Shown in pieces: positions 8,636 to 17,382 of a DNA stretch of 64,000 nt. Source of the stretch: an uncultured Eubacteriales bacterium (GTDB lineage: Bacteria > Bacillota > Clostridia > Oscillospirales > Acutalibacteraceae); assembly GCA_934454125.1 (NCBI GenBank), contig CAKSFA010000002.1, positions 77,463 through 141,462 on the forward strand, written 5' to 3'. The notes under the pieces are model-generated. The model did no database searches. It was not told the DNA's origin and was given only the letters and a program-made list of their open reading frames with translations. The position numbers were made by a program, and so were the translations under genes. Position 1 is the stretch's first letter; every line of letters begins with the position of its first letter.

Positions 8636-9770
8636 GTCCGCTCCTCTCCTCAAAATCATGAATGGCATCATTAAACATTAACTCTGCCTGCTTAACCGAC
8701 TCCGAAACACGATAAGTATTGCCCTGCTTTGCATATTTGGTAGACATAATCGCGCGCATTTCAGGGTTTTCGATCCAATAATCAATTTTGCGCGCCAAAT
8801 CTGCCGGGTCATCCGCTGCAAACAGACTGCGGTCATCCAGCGCAAACTGCACCGTAGCAGATTTTGGCGAATTGCTGATCACTGGCACCAAACCGCAGGC
8901 AAAAGCCTCCATGCAGGCGATAGCTTCGCTTTCTACATATGCAGCATGCACATACAAATCGCATGAATTAATCAATGCAATCAACTCTTCCTTGCTGTAA
9001 AAACCAAAAATTGGCGGGTTGGAAAGATACTCTCCCTGCTTGCGCAATGCCTTTTCACACGGTCCTTTGCCAGCCAAATAAATCTGAATCCGATCTGCAT
9101 ATTTCGAGCGTCCGGCAGCCTCCAGCAATACGTGCTGCTTTTTTTCATAAGAAAGCCGACCGATCATTAAAATATTAAATCGCTCAGGGTCTGTTACCTT
9201 TTCTTCCAGCTCCATAGGGCGAAATTCATCGTCCACACCATTACTGATCACATATAATTTCTGTTTATAACCATTTTTACGCAACTGCTCTGCAATAAAT
9301 CGGGAGGGACAATGAATATGATGAAAGTCCTTATAGAAATAGCGGTGGAAAAAGCGGTAAATCCCCACCGAAAGCAGTTCCACCTTCTCGCAATGTATGT
9401 TATACGTAATATTTTCTGGCTGCAAATGAAATGCCGCCGAGGTCGGAATCCCTATTTCACGGGCAATTTTGGCAGCCTTACGTTCAAAGGGAAACGGCAG
9501 AAAAAAATGTACAATATCTGCGCCAACAAATGCCTTGCGAAAAACCGCTTCATCTGGCTCAGCAAAACAAAAACCTTGTTTATGGCTGATTTTTGTCACC
9601 AGCCGATATTGCGCCTCAGGCACACCAAATTTATCCTTACCAGATTCCCCAATAGAAACTACACCGACTTGATGCCCACGCTGCCGCAACATTTGAGCAA
9701 AGCGACGGGCAGTCATTGTCGTTCCATTATTTTCCTCATCAAACATATCAACCACAAGAACGATTCTCAA
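8625..9770 (-). CDS. Glycosyltransferase family 4, probable glycolipid glucosyltransferase
   Basis: About 381 residues with the GT-B fold of GT4. N-terminal RIVLVVDMFDEENNG, a central hinge VISNGVDDEFRP, then ILMIGRLSYEKKQ, and the EX7E-type donor site around ESEAIACMEAFACG (usual family glutamates). The closest recognised pattern is bacterial 1,2-diacylglycerol 3-glucosyltransferases, which agrees with the coupled PlsC gene; the acceptor is inferred, not shown. The start is taken as TTG at 9770, 6 nt after GGAGGGG, because that site would lie inside the reading frame if the upstream ATG (9794) were used. Confidence 0.82.
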   Translation of the reverse strand: MRIVLVVDMFDEENNGTTMTARRFAQMLRQRGHQVGVVSIGESGKDKFGVPEAQYRLVTKISHKQGFCFAEPDEAVFRKAFVGADIVHFFLPFPFERKAAKIAREIGIPTSAAFHLQPENITYNIHCEKVELLSVGIYRFFHRYFYKDFHHIHCPSRFIAEQLRKNGYKQKLYVISNGVDDEFRPMELEEKVTDPERFNILMIGRLSYEKKQHVLLEAAGRSKYADRIQIYLAGKGPCEKALRKQGEYLSNPPIFGFYSKEELIALINSCDLYVHAAYVESEAIACMEAFACGLVPVISNSPKSATVQFALDDRSLFAADDPADLARKIDYWIENPEMRAIMSTKYAKQGNTYRVSESVKQAELMFNDAIHDFEERSGHAE

Positions 9771-9957
9771 GGTTACCCCTCCAACTAACTCCAATCAAAT
9801 CCCATCAAAATACCGCCCGCAAAGCAAACGCCATGCAGAACATCATCAGCGCTTCGGGCTGCCACGCCCCGATTGCGCCTGCTGTATTCTCATACCAAAA
9901 TGATACAATTCCTCTGCAAATCATTCTGGTTTCATCAATATCATACCAAATAACCGG

Positions 9958-10911
9958 TTAATTTGCCACATTATTCTGTACATTCCCTTGTAAAAAAGCT
10001 TCAATATTCTCTGCTGCCACAGCAATCAATCTGCTTCTGGCATGCTTTGAAGCCCATGCGATGTGCGGGGTAATCAAGCAGTTCTTTGCTGTAAGCAACG
10101 GGTTATCCGCCTTAGGCGGTTCTGTAGAAAGCACATCCAAACCAGCTGCATACAGCTTACCGCTGTTGAGCGCATCGGCAAGCGCCTGCTCATCGATAAC
10201 CGCTCCACGGGAAGTATTAATTAATACTGCGGTAGAACGCATCTGATCCAAAGCAGCCTGATCAATCAGTCGTTCTGTTTGCGGTGTAAGCGGACAGTGC
10301 AGCGTCACCACATCGCTCTGGCGCAGAAGTTCTTCAAAGCTAACTTGTTTACAGCCCTGCGGAAGCTCCTTGGTGTTGCGGCTATATATCAGCACATTCA
10401 TCTCCAGTGCAAGCGCAATTTTTGCCACCGCCTTCCCAATATTTCCAAATCCAACAATACCCATAGTGCTGCCTGCCACATCCAGCAGTTCCGCATTCCA
10501 GTAACAAAAATGGCGACTCTTAACCCAATCCCCGTTATGAACGCTTTGACTATGCTGCTCAATCCGGTTTGTAATACCAAACAGTAATGCAAATACAAAC
10601 TGCGCCACCGCATTGGTGCAATAAGTGGGCACATTGCAAACTGGTATCCCACGCTCCTTTGCTGCGGCACAGTCGATGACATTATAACCTGTCGAAAGCG
10701 TACCGATATATTGCAACTTGGGCAAAGCGCGAATTACCTCTGCAGTAATCACCGTTTTGTTCGTGATTAAAATCTCCGCATCTTTTGCCCGCTCAACAAT
10801 CTCCTCCGGTCGGGTGGATTCATAAACAGCCAGCTCACCCAATGCGGTAAGCGGCGCCCAGCTAACATCACCGGGATTAGTCGTATAGCCGTCTAAAATA
10901 CAGATGTTCAC
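9958..10911 (-). CDS. D-2-hydroxyacid dehydrogenase (glycerate/hydroxypyruvate type)
   Basis: 317 residues, full family length. NAD-binding Rossmann motif GIVGFGNIGKAVA. Catalytic residues Arg in NTSRGAV, Glu in STEPP, and His in TPHIAW are all present. The family reduces 2-keto acids such as hydroxypyruvate or glyoxylate with NADH. Sequence details (LSTGYNVIDCAAAKERGIPVCN) match the glycerate dehydrogenase branch best; substrate is inferred. Monocistronic with its own promoter. Confidence 0.9.
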   Translation of the reverse strand: MNICILDGYTTNPGDVSWAPLTALGELAVYESTRPEEIVERAKDAEILITNKTVITAEVIRALPKLQYIGTLSTGYNVIDCAAAKERGIPVCNVPTYCTNAVAQFVFALLFGITNRIEQHSQSVHNGDWVKSRHFCYWNAELLDVAGSTMGIVGFGNIGKAVAKIALALEMNVLIYSRNTKELPQGCKQVSFEELLRQSDVVTLHCPLTPQTERLIDQAALDQMRSTAVLINTSRGAVIDEQALADALNSGKLYAAGLDVLSTEPPKADNPLLTAKNCLITPHIAWASKHARSRLIAVAAENIEAFLQGNVQNNVAN

Positions 10912-10963
10912 AGGAAATACCTCTCTTTATATCAATCATGACAAAATGCTACGAATAGCAATG

Positions 10964-10992
10964 ATTATACCACATGTACTCTGTTTTTGCAA
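10964..10992 (-). promoter_or_regulatory. Predicted promoter of the hydroxyacid dehydrogenase gene
   Basis: Minus strand TTGCAA - 17 nt - TATAAT, about 50 nt before the start. Confidence 0.65.
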
Positions 10993-11067
10993 TTTGTATT
11001 ATACCCTGTTTTTGTGTCATCTTTTTGTGGGATAGCGGCAAAAAAGGCGTTTCCTGACAGCAAATGA

Positions 11068-11096
11068 TTGACCGGCAGCCCATTTGCCAATATAAT
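11068..11096 (+). promoter_or_regulatory. Predicted promoter of the beta-helix protein gene
   Basis: TTGACC - 17 nt - TATAAT, about 45 nt before the ATG at 11141. Divergent from the promoter at 10964-10992. Confidence 0.7.
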
Positions 11097-11140
11097 AAAG
11101 AAACAAGAAAAATCCCGTGCAGCAGAAAGGAGATCCCGCT

Positions 11141-11812
11141 ATGACAGAAACCGTTCAAACCCAGCAGTTGTTTGACTTGTCGCAAACTGCTGCAAAACCA
11201 CTGTTAGAACAGTTTTCTTACCCGTGGCAGGCACTTGCGCATATTGCAGAATTTATTACTGCTTTGGGCAAAACATTGCCAGAAGCTGAATATGAACAAA
11301 TTGCCGAACGCATTTGGGTAGCACGCACTGCCAAAGTATTTCAAACTGCATATCTTGCCGCCCCAACCATCATCGGGCACGAAACAGAGGTGCGCCACTG
11401 CGCGTTTATCCGCGGGAGCGCACTGGTCGGCGCAAATTGTGTAGTAGGAAATTCTACTGAGTTGAAAAATGTTATTTTAATGAACGGCGTGCAGGCACCA
11501 CATTATAATTATGTTGGTGATTCTATTTTGGGGTACAAAGCACATATGGGCGCGGGCTCCATCACGTCAAATGTTAAGGCAGATAAATCACTTGTTCAAA
11601 TCAACTGCAACGGAGAAAAAATCAATACCGACCGAAAAAAATTCGGTGCAATTTTGGGTGACGGTGTAGAGATCGGCTGCAACGCCGTGCTCAACCCCGG
11701 CACAATCATTGGCAAACATGCCCATGTTTATCCGCTTTCTATGGTGCGCGGTGTTGTTCCATCGCGGCATATTTACAAAAAAGCAGGCGAAATTGTACCA
11801 CATCGGGATTGA
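11141..11812 (+). CDS. Left-handed beta-helix (hexapeptide) transferase-like protein
   Basis: About 223 residues. The middle and C-terminal parts contain imperfect hexapeptide turns (IIGHETEVRHCAFIRGSALVGANCVVGNSTELKNVIL ... ILGDGVEIGCNAVLNPGTIIGKHAHVYP). This resembles the C-terminal acetyltransferase half of GlmU-like sugar nucleotide enzymes without the pyrophosphorylase domain, preceded by about 60 helical residues. The exact reaction is unknown. The ATG at 11141 is chosen because AAAGGAG ends about 8 nt before it; an ATG 8 codons earlier would put that site inside the gene. Confidence 0.75.
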   Translation: MTETVQTQQLFDLSQTAAKPLLEQFSYPWQALAHIAEFITALGKTLPEAEYEQIAERIWVARTAKVFQTAYLAAPTIIGHETEVRHCAFIRGSALVGANCVVGNSTELKNVILMNGVQAPHYNYVGDSILGYKAHMGAGSITSNVKADKSLVQINCNGEKINTDRKKFGAILGDGVEIGCNAVLNPGTIIGKHAHVYPLSMVRGVVPSRHIYKKAGEIVPHRD

Positions 11813-11903
11813 TCTTGCGCAGCATCCCCTCTTTCTTTTTCTGTATCTTTTTTGTATAATAGCTGTAAGCACCAGTACATTCTAAAAGGAGGCAGGCAAT
11901 TTT

Positions 11904-12767
11904 ATGGCAACACAAAAAAAGGTGGCTGTGATTGGCAATCTCTCTAGCTTTGATAAACGTTCTATCACCACAGCACTGCCCATTTTTGCAGCCAGCGGCG
12001 GCATTGAAACCTACCCGCTGCTCACGGCTGTCGTCCCTTCACGTGACAATGATATTGACAGTCCCGATTACTGTGACCTGACCAACAATATGCCCACCGT
12101 TGCCACCTATTGGAAAAACCAGAAACTGCTGCTGGACGGCGTTATCTGCAGCTTTTTGGGCTCACCTGAGCAAGCCAGCGTAGTAGATGATATTTTAACA
12201 CACTGCAAAGCCCCAAACGCACTGGCACTGCTGGATCCAATTATTGGAGATCACGGACAAATGTACGGCTCAAGCTCCTCTAACATGGCTCAAGCGATGA
12301 GAGAGCTGTGCAAAAGAGCAGATATCATCGTACCAAATATGACAGAGGCCTGTATTCTGTTAGACGAACCATATCAACCAGGCCCTTATACCAGAGCATA
12401 TGTACACGATTTGATGGTACGCCTGAGCAAACTGGGACCAAGTATGATCGTGATTACCGGCGTGTGGTTCAGCAAATTTCTTTCCGGCGCAGCAGGGTAC
12501 GATACAGTAGACGGCAGCTTTACCTATGCGTTTTCCAAACATGTCAAGGGTGAATACATGGGCGTAGGAGAAGTTTTTAACAGTGTATTGCTCAGTTCTC
12601 TGCTACATGGTATGAAATTTCGCAATGCCCTGCAATTTGCCGTAGATTTTACCCACCGCAGTATTCTATCTCAAAAAAAGACACAAACCAGCGATTTTGC
12701 ATACGGCATTGATTTTGAAATCAACCTGCCTTGGATCATCAAAACTTTTAAATCAGACAAAAGGTAA
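11904..12767 (+). CDS. pdxY: Pyridoxal/pyridoxamine kinase-like protein (ribokinase superfamily)
   Basis: 287 residues. N-terminal VAVIGNLSSFDKRSITTALPIFAASGGIETYPLLTAV and central LLDPIIGDHGQMY match pyridoxal kinases (PdxY type), which phosphorylate vitamin B6 vitamers in salvage. The anion-hole/catalytic motif normally GTGD reads GVGE (about residues 221-224), so the family's catalytic Asp is replaced by Glu. Activity may be low or changed. AGGAGG ribosome site 13 nt before the ATG. Followed by its own terminator. Confidence 0.82.
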   Translation: MATQKKVAVIGNLSSFDKRSITTALPIFAASGGIETYPLLTAVVPSRDNDIDSPDYCDLTNNMPTVATYWKNQKLLLDGVICSFLGSPEQASVVDDILTHCKAPNALALLDPIIGDHGQMYGSSSSNMAQAMRELCKRADIIVPNMTEACILLDEPYQPGPYTRAYVHDLMVRLSKLGPSMIVITGVWFSKFLSGAAGYDTVDGSFTYAFSKHVKGEYMGVGEVFNSVLLSSLLHGMKFRNALQFAVDFTHRSILSQKKTQTSDFAYGIDFEINLPWIIKTFKSDKR

Positions 12768-12770
12768 CAG

Positions 12771-12792
12771 GAGCGGTAATGCCGCTCTTTTT
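12771..12792 (+). terminator. Terminator after the pyridoxal-kinase-like gene
   Basis: GAGCGG / CCGCTC stem with TAATG loop, then TTTTT. Confidence 0.8.
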
Positions 12793-12820
12793 ACATGGAT
12801 GCGCCATTGTCAAACAATGG

Positions 12821-12849
12821 TTTACAGATTGCCAGATTCACGCTATAAT
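12821..12849 (+). promoter_or_regulatory. Predicted promoter of the FHA-FtsW / PBP operon
   Basis: TTTACA - 17 nt - TATAAT, 41 nt before the ATG at 12891. A small palindrome CCATTG-N5-CAATGG lies just upstream (12803-12819). Confidence 0.65.
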
Positions 12850-12890
12850 AATACAAACAGACTGCGTCAGAAAGGGGAGCGTTGCCGTTT

Positions 12891-14579
12891 ATGTTCAGCA
12901 GCCAGATATTTGAAAATGCGCTGAGCATCACGATGTTTGCGTTACGAATCCTCGTTCCTCTGCTTTGCACGATCGTGCTGACGCGCTGCTTTCTTTCACT
13001 CAAACGCGGCCGACGTAAAGAAGAACCTGTCGTGTTGCTGGAGGACGCCGCAAGCGGACTATCCATCCCTGTTTTATACTGGGAGAACTCGATCGGCAGA
13101 AGCAAAAGCTGCGACATCGTTTTGCCAGACAACACTTGCAGCCGTGACCATGCTGTTCTATATCGCCGTGCAAGCGGCTGGCTGATTACTGATACCGGCT
13201 CCAAAGCCGGCACATTTGTGAATGGAAAAAAAATCTCAGCCGCTACACAACTGATTCCGGGCGACGTAATCGGCATCGGAGCAACCCGTTTTGCATTGCG
13301 GCGCGTCAGCGAGGGTACCGTCATTCGGCAAACCAAAAAACAGCCCAAAGTCTCACGCAAGCGCGCACCTTCCCCTGTCGGTCTGTTGATTCTGACCAAT
13401 GTGATTCATTTGCTTTTAGCTGTGCAATGTTGCTTTGCCGGCGAACAATTTAGCCCACTGCCACTGATTCCCTTTGTTATCTTGCTGGCAATGGCATGGG
13501 GAGTATTCCTCATTTCTACCAAAGGTCTTGGGCGGGTAAGCTTTGAAATCGAAACGTTCGGCTTTTTATTATCCGGCATCGGCATTATGCTACTGTGTGC
13601 TGAAAAATTCAGCTTGGTTTATGCACAACTGGGTGGTATGTTGTTGGGGCTATGCCTATTCGGCTTTTTGATTTGGTTTATGGGCGATTTGAAACGAGTA
13701 ATGCGCGCACGTTTGTGGATTGCCATTGCCGCTGTTTTATTATTTGCCGCCAATCTGGTGCTTGGTTCAGAGGCAAACGGATCCAAAAACTGGATTTATC
13801 TTGGTCCAATTAGTCTGCAACCTTCAGAGCTAATTAAAATCGCCTTTATCTTTGTAGGTGCCTCTACGCTAGACAAATTGCAGACTGCCAAAAACTTGTG
13901 GGGCTTTTTAGCCTTTACCGCCATTTGCCTGGGCGCTTTGATGTTAATGAAAGACTTTGGCACAGCGTGTATTTTCTTTATTACCTTTGTCATCATTGCA
14001 TTTATGCGCTCCGGCAGCATTCGCACTATCTTGCTGGTGCTTTCCGGTTCCGCACTGGGGGTATTTCTTATTCTCCGCTTTAAACCCTATATTGCCGAAC
14101 GTTTTAAAACTTGGCGGCACGTTTGGGAGTATGCTGACAGCACCGGCTGGCAACAGGCAAATGTTCTGATGTATGCTGCCAGCGGCGGTCTATTCGGCGT
14201 AGGTCTTGGTAAAGGCTACCTGAAACTTACCTTTGCCGGAGATAGCGACCTGGTATTTGGCATGCTGTGCGAAGAAATGGGACTTGTAATGGCTGTTCTA
14301 GTCGTTGCCGCTGTAGCCATGTTAATTTTATTTGCACGCAACGACGCTACCCGCAGCCGCTCCACCTTTTATTCCATCTCGGCATGTGCCGCTGCCGGAC
14401 TCCTATTATTCCAAACCTGCTTAAACATGTTTGGTGCAACAGACGTATTGCCACTCACCGGTGTTACCATGCCGTTCATCAGTCTGGGTGGCTCCAGCAT
14501 GATGTCTGTTTGGGGTCTGCTGGCATTTATCAAAGCCTCCGACGAACGCACCTACGCAGTAAGGAGGAAAATCAAATGA
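12891..14579 (+). CDS. FHA domain fused to FtsW/RodA/SpoVE-family SEDS glycosyltransferase
   Basis: About 562 residues. A first membrane helix (residues 5-30) is followed by a cytosolic forkhead-associated domain (about 50-135) with IGRSKSCDIVLPD, CSRDHA and TGSKAGTFVNGKKI, the phosphothreonine-binding loops. The rest is a roughly ten-helix SEDS protein: GSKNWIYLGPISLQPSELIKIAF (the conserved QPSE loop), DFGTA, GWQQANVLMYAASGGLFGVGLG, and TGVTMPFISLGGSS. SEDS proteins polymerise lipid II glycan strands together with a class B PBP, whose gene overlaps this one by 4 nt. The FHA module suggests control by Ser/Thr kinase signalling. ATG at 12891 is favoured by AAAGGGGAG upstream. Confidence 0.92.
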   Translation: MFSSQIFENALSITMFALRILVPLLCTIVLTRCFLSLKRGRRKEEPVVLLEDAASGLSIPVLYWENSIGRSKSCDIVLPDNTCSRDHAVLYRRASGWLITDTGSKAGTFVNGKKISAATQLIPGDVIGIGATRFALRRVSEGTVIRQTKKQPKVSRKRAPSPVGLLILTNVIHLLLAVQCCFAGEQFSPLPLIPFVILLAMAWGVFLISTKGLGRVSFEIETFGFLLSGIGIMLLCAEKFSLVYAQLGGMLLGLCLFGFLIWFMGDLKRVMRARLWIAIAAVLLFAANLVLGSEANGSKNWIYLGPISLQPSELIKIAFIFVGASTLDKLQTAKNLWGFLAFTAICLGALMLMKDFGTACIFFITFVIIAFMRSGSIRTILLVLSGSALGVFLILRFKPYIAERFKTWRHVWEYADSTGWQQANVLMYAASGGLFGVGLGKGYLKLTFAGDSDLVFGMLCEEMGLVMAVLVVAAVAMLILFARNDATRSRSTFYSISACAAAGLLLFQTCLNMFGATDVLPLTGVTMPFISLGGSSMMSVWGLLAFIKASDERTYAVRRKIK

Positions 14580-15958
14580 AAACTACTGGCTGGCGCTCTC
14601 TGATTTTATATATCATCGGAGCAGGCTTTTTAGCAGGCATTTTGTTTTTTGTATTCAGTTACTTTGTGCAGGGCGGCTCATGGGCAATCCGCCCCTCTAA
14701 TGCACATATCACCAACAATGGGCAATTAACCTATTCCGGTCAAATTACCGACCGCGACGGCAAAGCGCTTTCTTATAGTGAAAACGGCGTGCAAAAATAT
14801 AGCGAAAACAGTGTAATCCGTCAGTCCACGCTGCATGTTGTTGGAGACCCCAACGGATATATTTCCACTGGCGCACAGTATGCCTTTCGCACGCAGCTTT
14901 CCGGCTTTAATCCAATCACCGGCGTTGTTTCTCCATTTGGCAGCACAATCACCGGAAGCAATCTTCAGCTCACCATCAGCGCAGAGGTTTCTGCCACTGC
15001 TCTACAAGCATTAAACGGCAAAAAAGGCGCCGTTGCAGTTTACAATTACAAAACGGGTGAAGTTCTTTGTCTGGTAAGCAGCCCTACCTTTGACCCGCAA
15101 AACATTCCAAATGACATCGAAACCAACAGCCGCTATGATGGCGTTTATTTAAACAATGCGCTTTCCTCGTCCTATACCCCCGGCTCCATTTTTAAAGTCA
15201 TCACCGCTGCCGCTGCAATCGAAACCATTCCAGATCTCGATACCCGCACGTTTCACTGTTCCGGCTCCACCGTTATCAACGGAGAAACCATCAAATGTGA
15301 CTCCACACATGGAGATATCAACTTTCAAAATGGGCTGGCAAAATCCTGCAACGTTGTGTTTGCAGAACTTTCTGTAGAAATGGGCAAAGCAACCATGACA
15401 AAATACGCTGAAAAGCTAGGATGCAATACCAATTTTTATCTCGACGGCAATCCTAGCAAAGCCAGCAGCTATGATGTTGAAAAAGCCGATGACAACGCAC
15501 TGGCTTGGTCCGGCATCGGCCAGTATACCGACACGGCCAATCCTTTCCACATGATGCTGCTGATGGGTGCAATCGCAAATGGCGGCACACCGGTAAATCC
15601 ATATCTGATTCAAAGTGTAACCAGCAGTATTGGCCTACAAACCAAAACGGGCCATACCACAACCGGCAGCACAATGCTTAACCAATCTACAGCAGAACAG
15701 CTGCAAAAACTGATGCGATACACCGTCAGCAATTATTACGGCGATTCTCTATTTCCAGGGCTACAGGCAGCTGCTAAAACCGGAACTGCTGAGGTTGGAG
15801 AAAATAAAATCCCCACCGGGTGGGTCGTTGGTTATTCTCAGCGAGAAGATCTCCCTCTCGCCTTTGCCGTTGTAGTAGAAGAAGGAAATTATGGCAGAAA
15901 TTCTGCCGGCGTTGTTGCTAACTCGGTGCTGCAAAAAGCTGCAGCACTTTACACATAA
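14576..15958 (+). CDS. Class B penicillin-binding protein (PbpA/FtsI-like transpeptidase)
   Basis: 460 residues. One N-terminal membrane anchor (LILYIIGAGFLAGILFFVF), a pedestal region, then the transpeptidase domain with SxxK (TPGSIFK, active Ser), SxN (KSCN) and KTG (AAKTGTAEV). It cross-links peptidoglycan outside the membrane. The ATG overlaps the stop of the FHA-FtsW gene (ATGA, site AAGGAGG), a RodA-PbpA-like pair encoded as one translational unit. An open frame extends further upstream, but that part is antiparallel to conserved SEDS coding and has no ribosome site. Confidence 0.93.
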   Translation: MKTTGWRSLILYIIGAGFLAGILFFVFSYFVQGGSWAIRPSNAHITNNGQLTYSGQITDRDGKALSYSENGVQKYSENSVIRQSTLHVVGDPNGYISTGAQYAFRTQLSGFNPITGVVSPFGSTITGSNLQLTISAEVSATALQALNGKKGAVAVYNYKTGEVLCLVSSPTFDPQNIPNDIETNSRYDGVYLNNALSSSYTPGSIFKVITAAAAIETIPDLDTRTFHCSGSTVINGETIKCDSTHGDINFQNGLAKSCNVVFAELSVEMGKATMTKYAEKLGCNTNFYLDGNPSKASSYDVEKADDNALAWSGIGQYTDTANPFHMMLLMGAIANGGTPVNPYLIQSVTSSIGLQTKTGHTTTGSTMLNQSTAEQLQKLMRYTVSNYYGDSLFPGLQAAAKTGTAEVGENKIPTGWVVGYSQREDLPLAFAVVVEEGNYGRNSAGVVANSVLQKAAALYT

Positions 15959-16014
15959 AAAACCGATAGAATGAAAAAATAATTTACAACAGAAGTAAAA
16001 AGGAGAAATGTAAT

Positions 16015-16329
16015 ATGGCAGTAATTGAATTAACATCCCAAAATTTTGAATCAGAGGTATTAAAATCAGACGTACCGGTATTGGTCGATTTCTGGGCCCC
16101 CTGGTGCGGACCATGCCGCATGGTTTCCCCCATTGTGGATGAAATTGCAGAAGAAGTACAAGGAAAAGCCAAGGTAGGCAAAGTCAACGTAGATGAGCAG
16201 GGAGATCTAGCTGCACAGTTTGGCGTTATGAGCATTCCCACTATCATGGTGTTCAAAAACGGAGAAGCTGTCAGCACCTCTGTAGGCGCAAAACCCAAAG
16301 CAGAGTTGCTTGCCATGCTGGGCGAATAA
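16015..16329 (+). CDS. trxA: Thioredoxin
   Basis: 104 residues, standard length. Active site WCGPC at 30-34, with the cis-proline segment SIPTIMVFKNGE. Cytosolic disulfide reductant for enzymes such as ribonucleotide reductase. AAAAGGAG site 9 nt before ATG. It follows the PBP gene by 56 nt without an intervening terminator, so it may be read through from that operon. Confidence 0.96.
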   Translation: MAVIELTSQNFESEVLKSDVPVLVDFWAPWCGPCRMVSPIVDEIAEEVQGKAKVGKVNVDEQGDLAAQFGVMSIPTIMVFKNGEAVSTSVGAKPKAELLAMLGE

Positions 16330-16340
16330 GACAAAACAAA

Positions 16341-16375
16341 AACAGCCTGTTATAAATGCAGGCTGTTTTATTTTC
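16341..16375 (+). terminator. Terminator after trxA
   Basis: AACAGCCTG / CAGGCTGTT stem, then TTTATTTT. Confidence 0.9.
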
Positions 16376-16396
16376 AAAATCAAAGGAGGGGATCTC

Positions 16397-16732
16397 ATGG
16401 CAACTTCCGAAGACTTTGCACAATACGTTTGTGAACAGGTACAACACTGTGGCATCGTGCGCCATCGCAAAATGTTTGGCGAATATATGGTTTACATTAA
16501 CGATAAACCACTTTTGCTTTTATGTGATAATACCGTTTATGTCAAACAGCTTCCCTGTGTTGCAAATTTGCTGCAACATGCTCCTTGCGATGTACCGTAT
16601 CTTAATGCAAAACCGCATTATATTCTAGATATTGACAACTCAGCACTTACCACCACAGTCATTGCCGCGTTAGAACCAGTCATTCCAGTTCCAAAGCCTC
16701 GACAAAAAAAGAAGCACCCAACAAACATATGA
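16397..16732 (+). CDS. TfoX N-terminal-domain protein
   Basis: 111 residues. The pattern RHRKMFGEYMVYINDKPLLLLCDNTVYVK and the later AKPHYILD match the TfoX/Sxy N-terminal domain family, small proteins named after the Haemophilus competence regulator. In Firmicutes the role of stand-alone copies is not established. Site AAAGGAGGGG before the ATG. The stop (TGA) lies directly before the ribosome site of the next gene. Confidence 0.8.
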   Translation: MATSEDFAQYVCEQVQHCGIVRHRKMFGEYMVYINDKPLLLLCDNTVYVKQLPCVANLLQHAPCDVPYLNAKPHYILDIDNSALTTTVIAALEPVIPVPKPRQKKKHPTNI

Positions 16733-16746
16733 AAGGGAGTATCCCA

Positions 16747-17346
16747 ATGAAACAAATCAAACAACAATTATTGCTGTCTTCCGCAGCTTTTTTCAGTATT
16801 CTGTTGCTTGCTGGCTGCGGCACAGCAACCACTCCTACCTCTTCTAGTGAAACCCCGTCTCAAGTAGAAACGAGCACCGTCTCTACTGTCTCCGCCACTT
16901 TCACTGATAACCTGGGGCAAATCGCAAATGGCATCTTTACTGCCGCCAACGGCAGTTATCGTATTACCGTACCACAAGGATCCACTTTACGCACTGCTGG
17001 TACAACAACCACTGTGTTTTCCACCGAAGATGGCAGCACCATCACAATCACCTCAGAAGAAAACACCGGTTCCTACCAAAATTTAAATCAGGAAGTACTG
17101 GAAGCTACTTATCGTCAGCTTTACAACGATTATGCTACCACGGCTTTTTCTGCACAAACTATCAATCCAAAACGCACCGATTACCGCCTGAGCTTTACCG
17201 GCACTACCAGTGACACCACTTTGCAGGTTTCTGTTTGCAAAGTGGTGTCCAATCAGCGTGTAATCACCGTACAAATCTCCTCTTCATCAGAAGTCGCTAA
17301 CACGACAGATTTACTGGAGCAAATTGTTGCTTCATTGAGTTTTTAA
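16747..17346 (+). CDS. Uncharacterised lipoprotein
   Basis: 199 residues. Type II signal peptide ending LLAGC (Cys at about 23), Ser/Thr-rich linker, then a compact beta-rich domain (GIFTAANGSYRITVPQGSTLRTAG ... SLSF) similar in outline to PsbP-like or YjbG-type Gram-positive lipoproteins; I do not recognise a specific family. Start chosen at 16747 because AAAGGGAG lies just before it, inside the slightly longer frame. Probably cotranscribed with the TfoX-like gene. Confidence 0.8.
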   Translation: MKQIKQQLLLSSAAFFSILLLAGCGTATTPTSSSETPSQVETSTVSTVSATFTDNLGQIANGIFTAANGSYRITVPQGSTLRTAGTTTTVFSTEDGSTITITSEENTGSYQNLNQEVLEATYRQLYNDYATTAFSAQTINPKRTDYRLSFTGTTSDTTLQVSVCKVVSNQRVITVQISSSSEVANTTDLLEQIVASLSF

Positions 17347-17350
17347 ACAA

Positions 17351-17382
17351 AACACCACTGCATAATGCAGTGGTGTTTTATT
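17351..17382. terminator. Bidirectional terminator
   Basis: AACACCACTGC / GCAGTGGTGTT stem with T-runs on both strands, between convergent genes. Confidence 0.88.
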
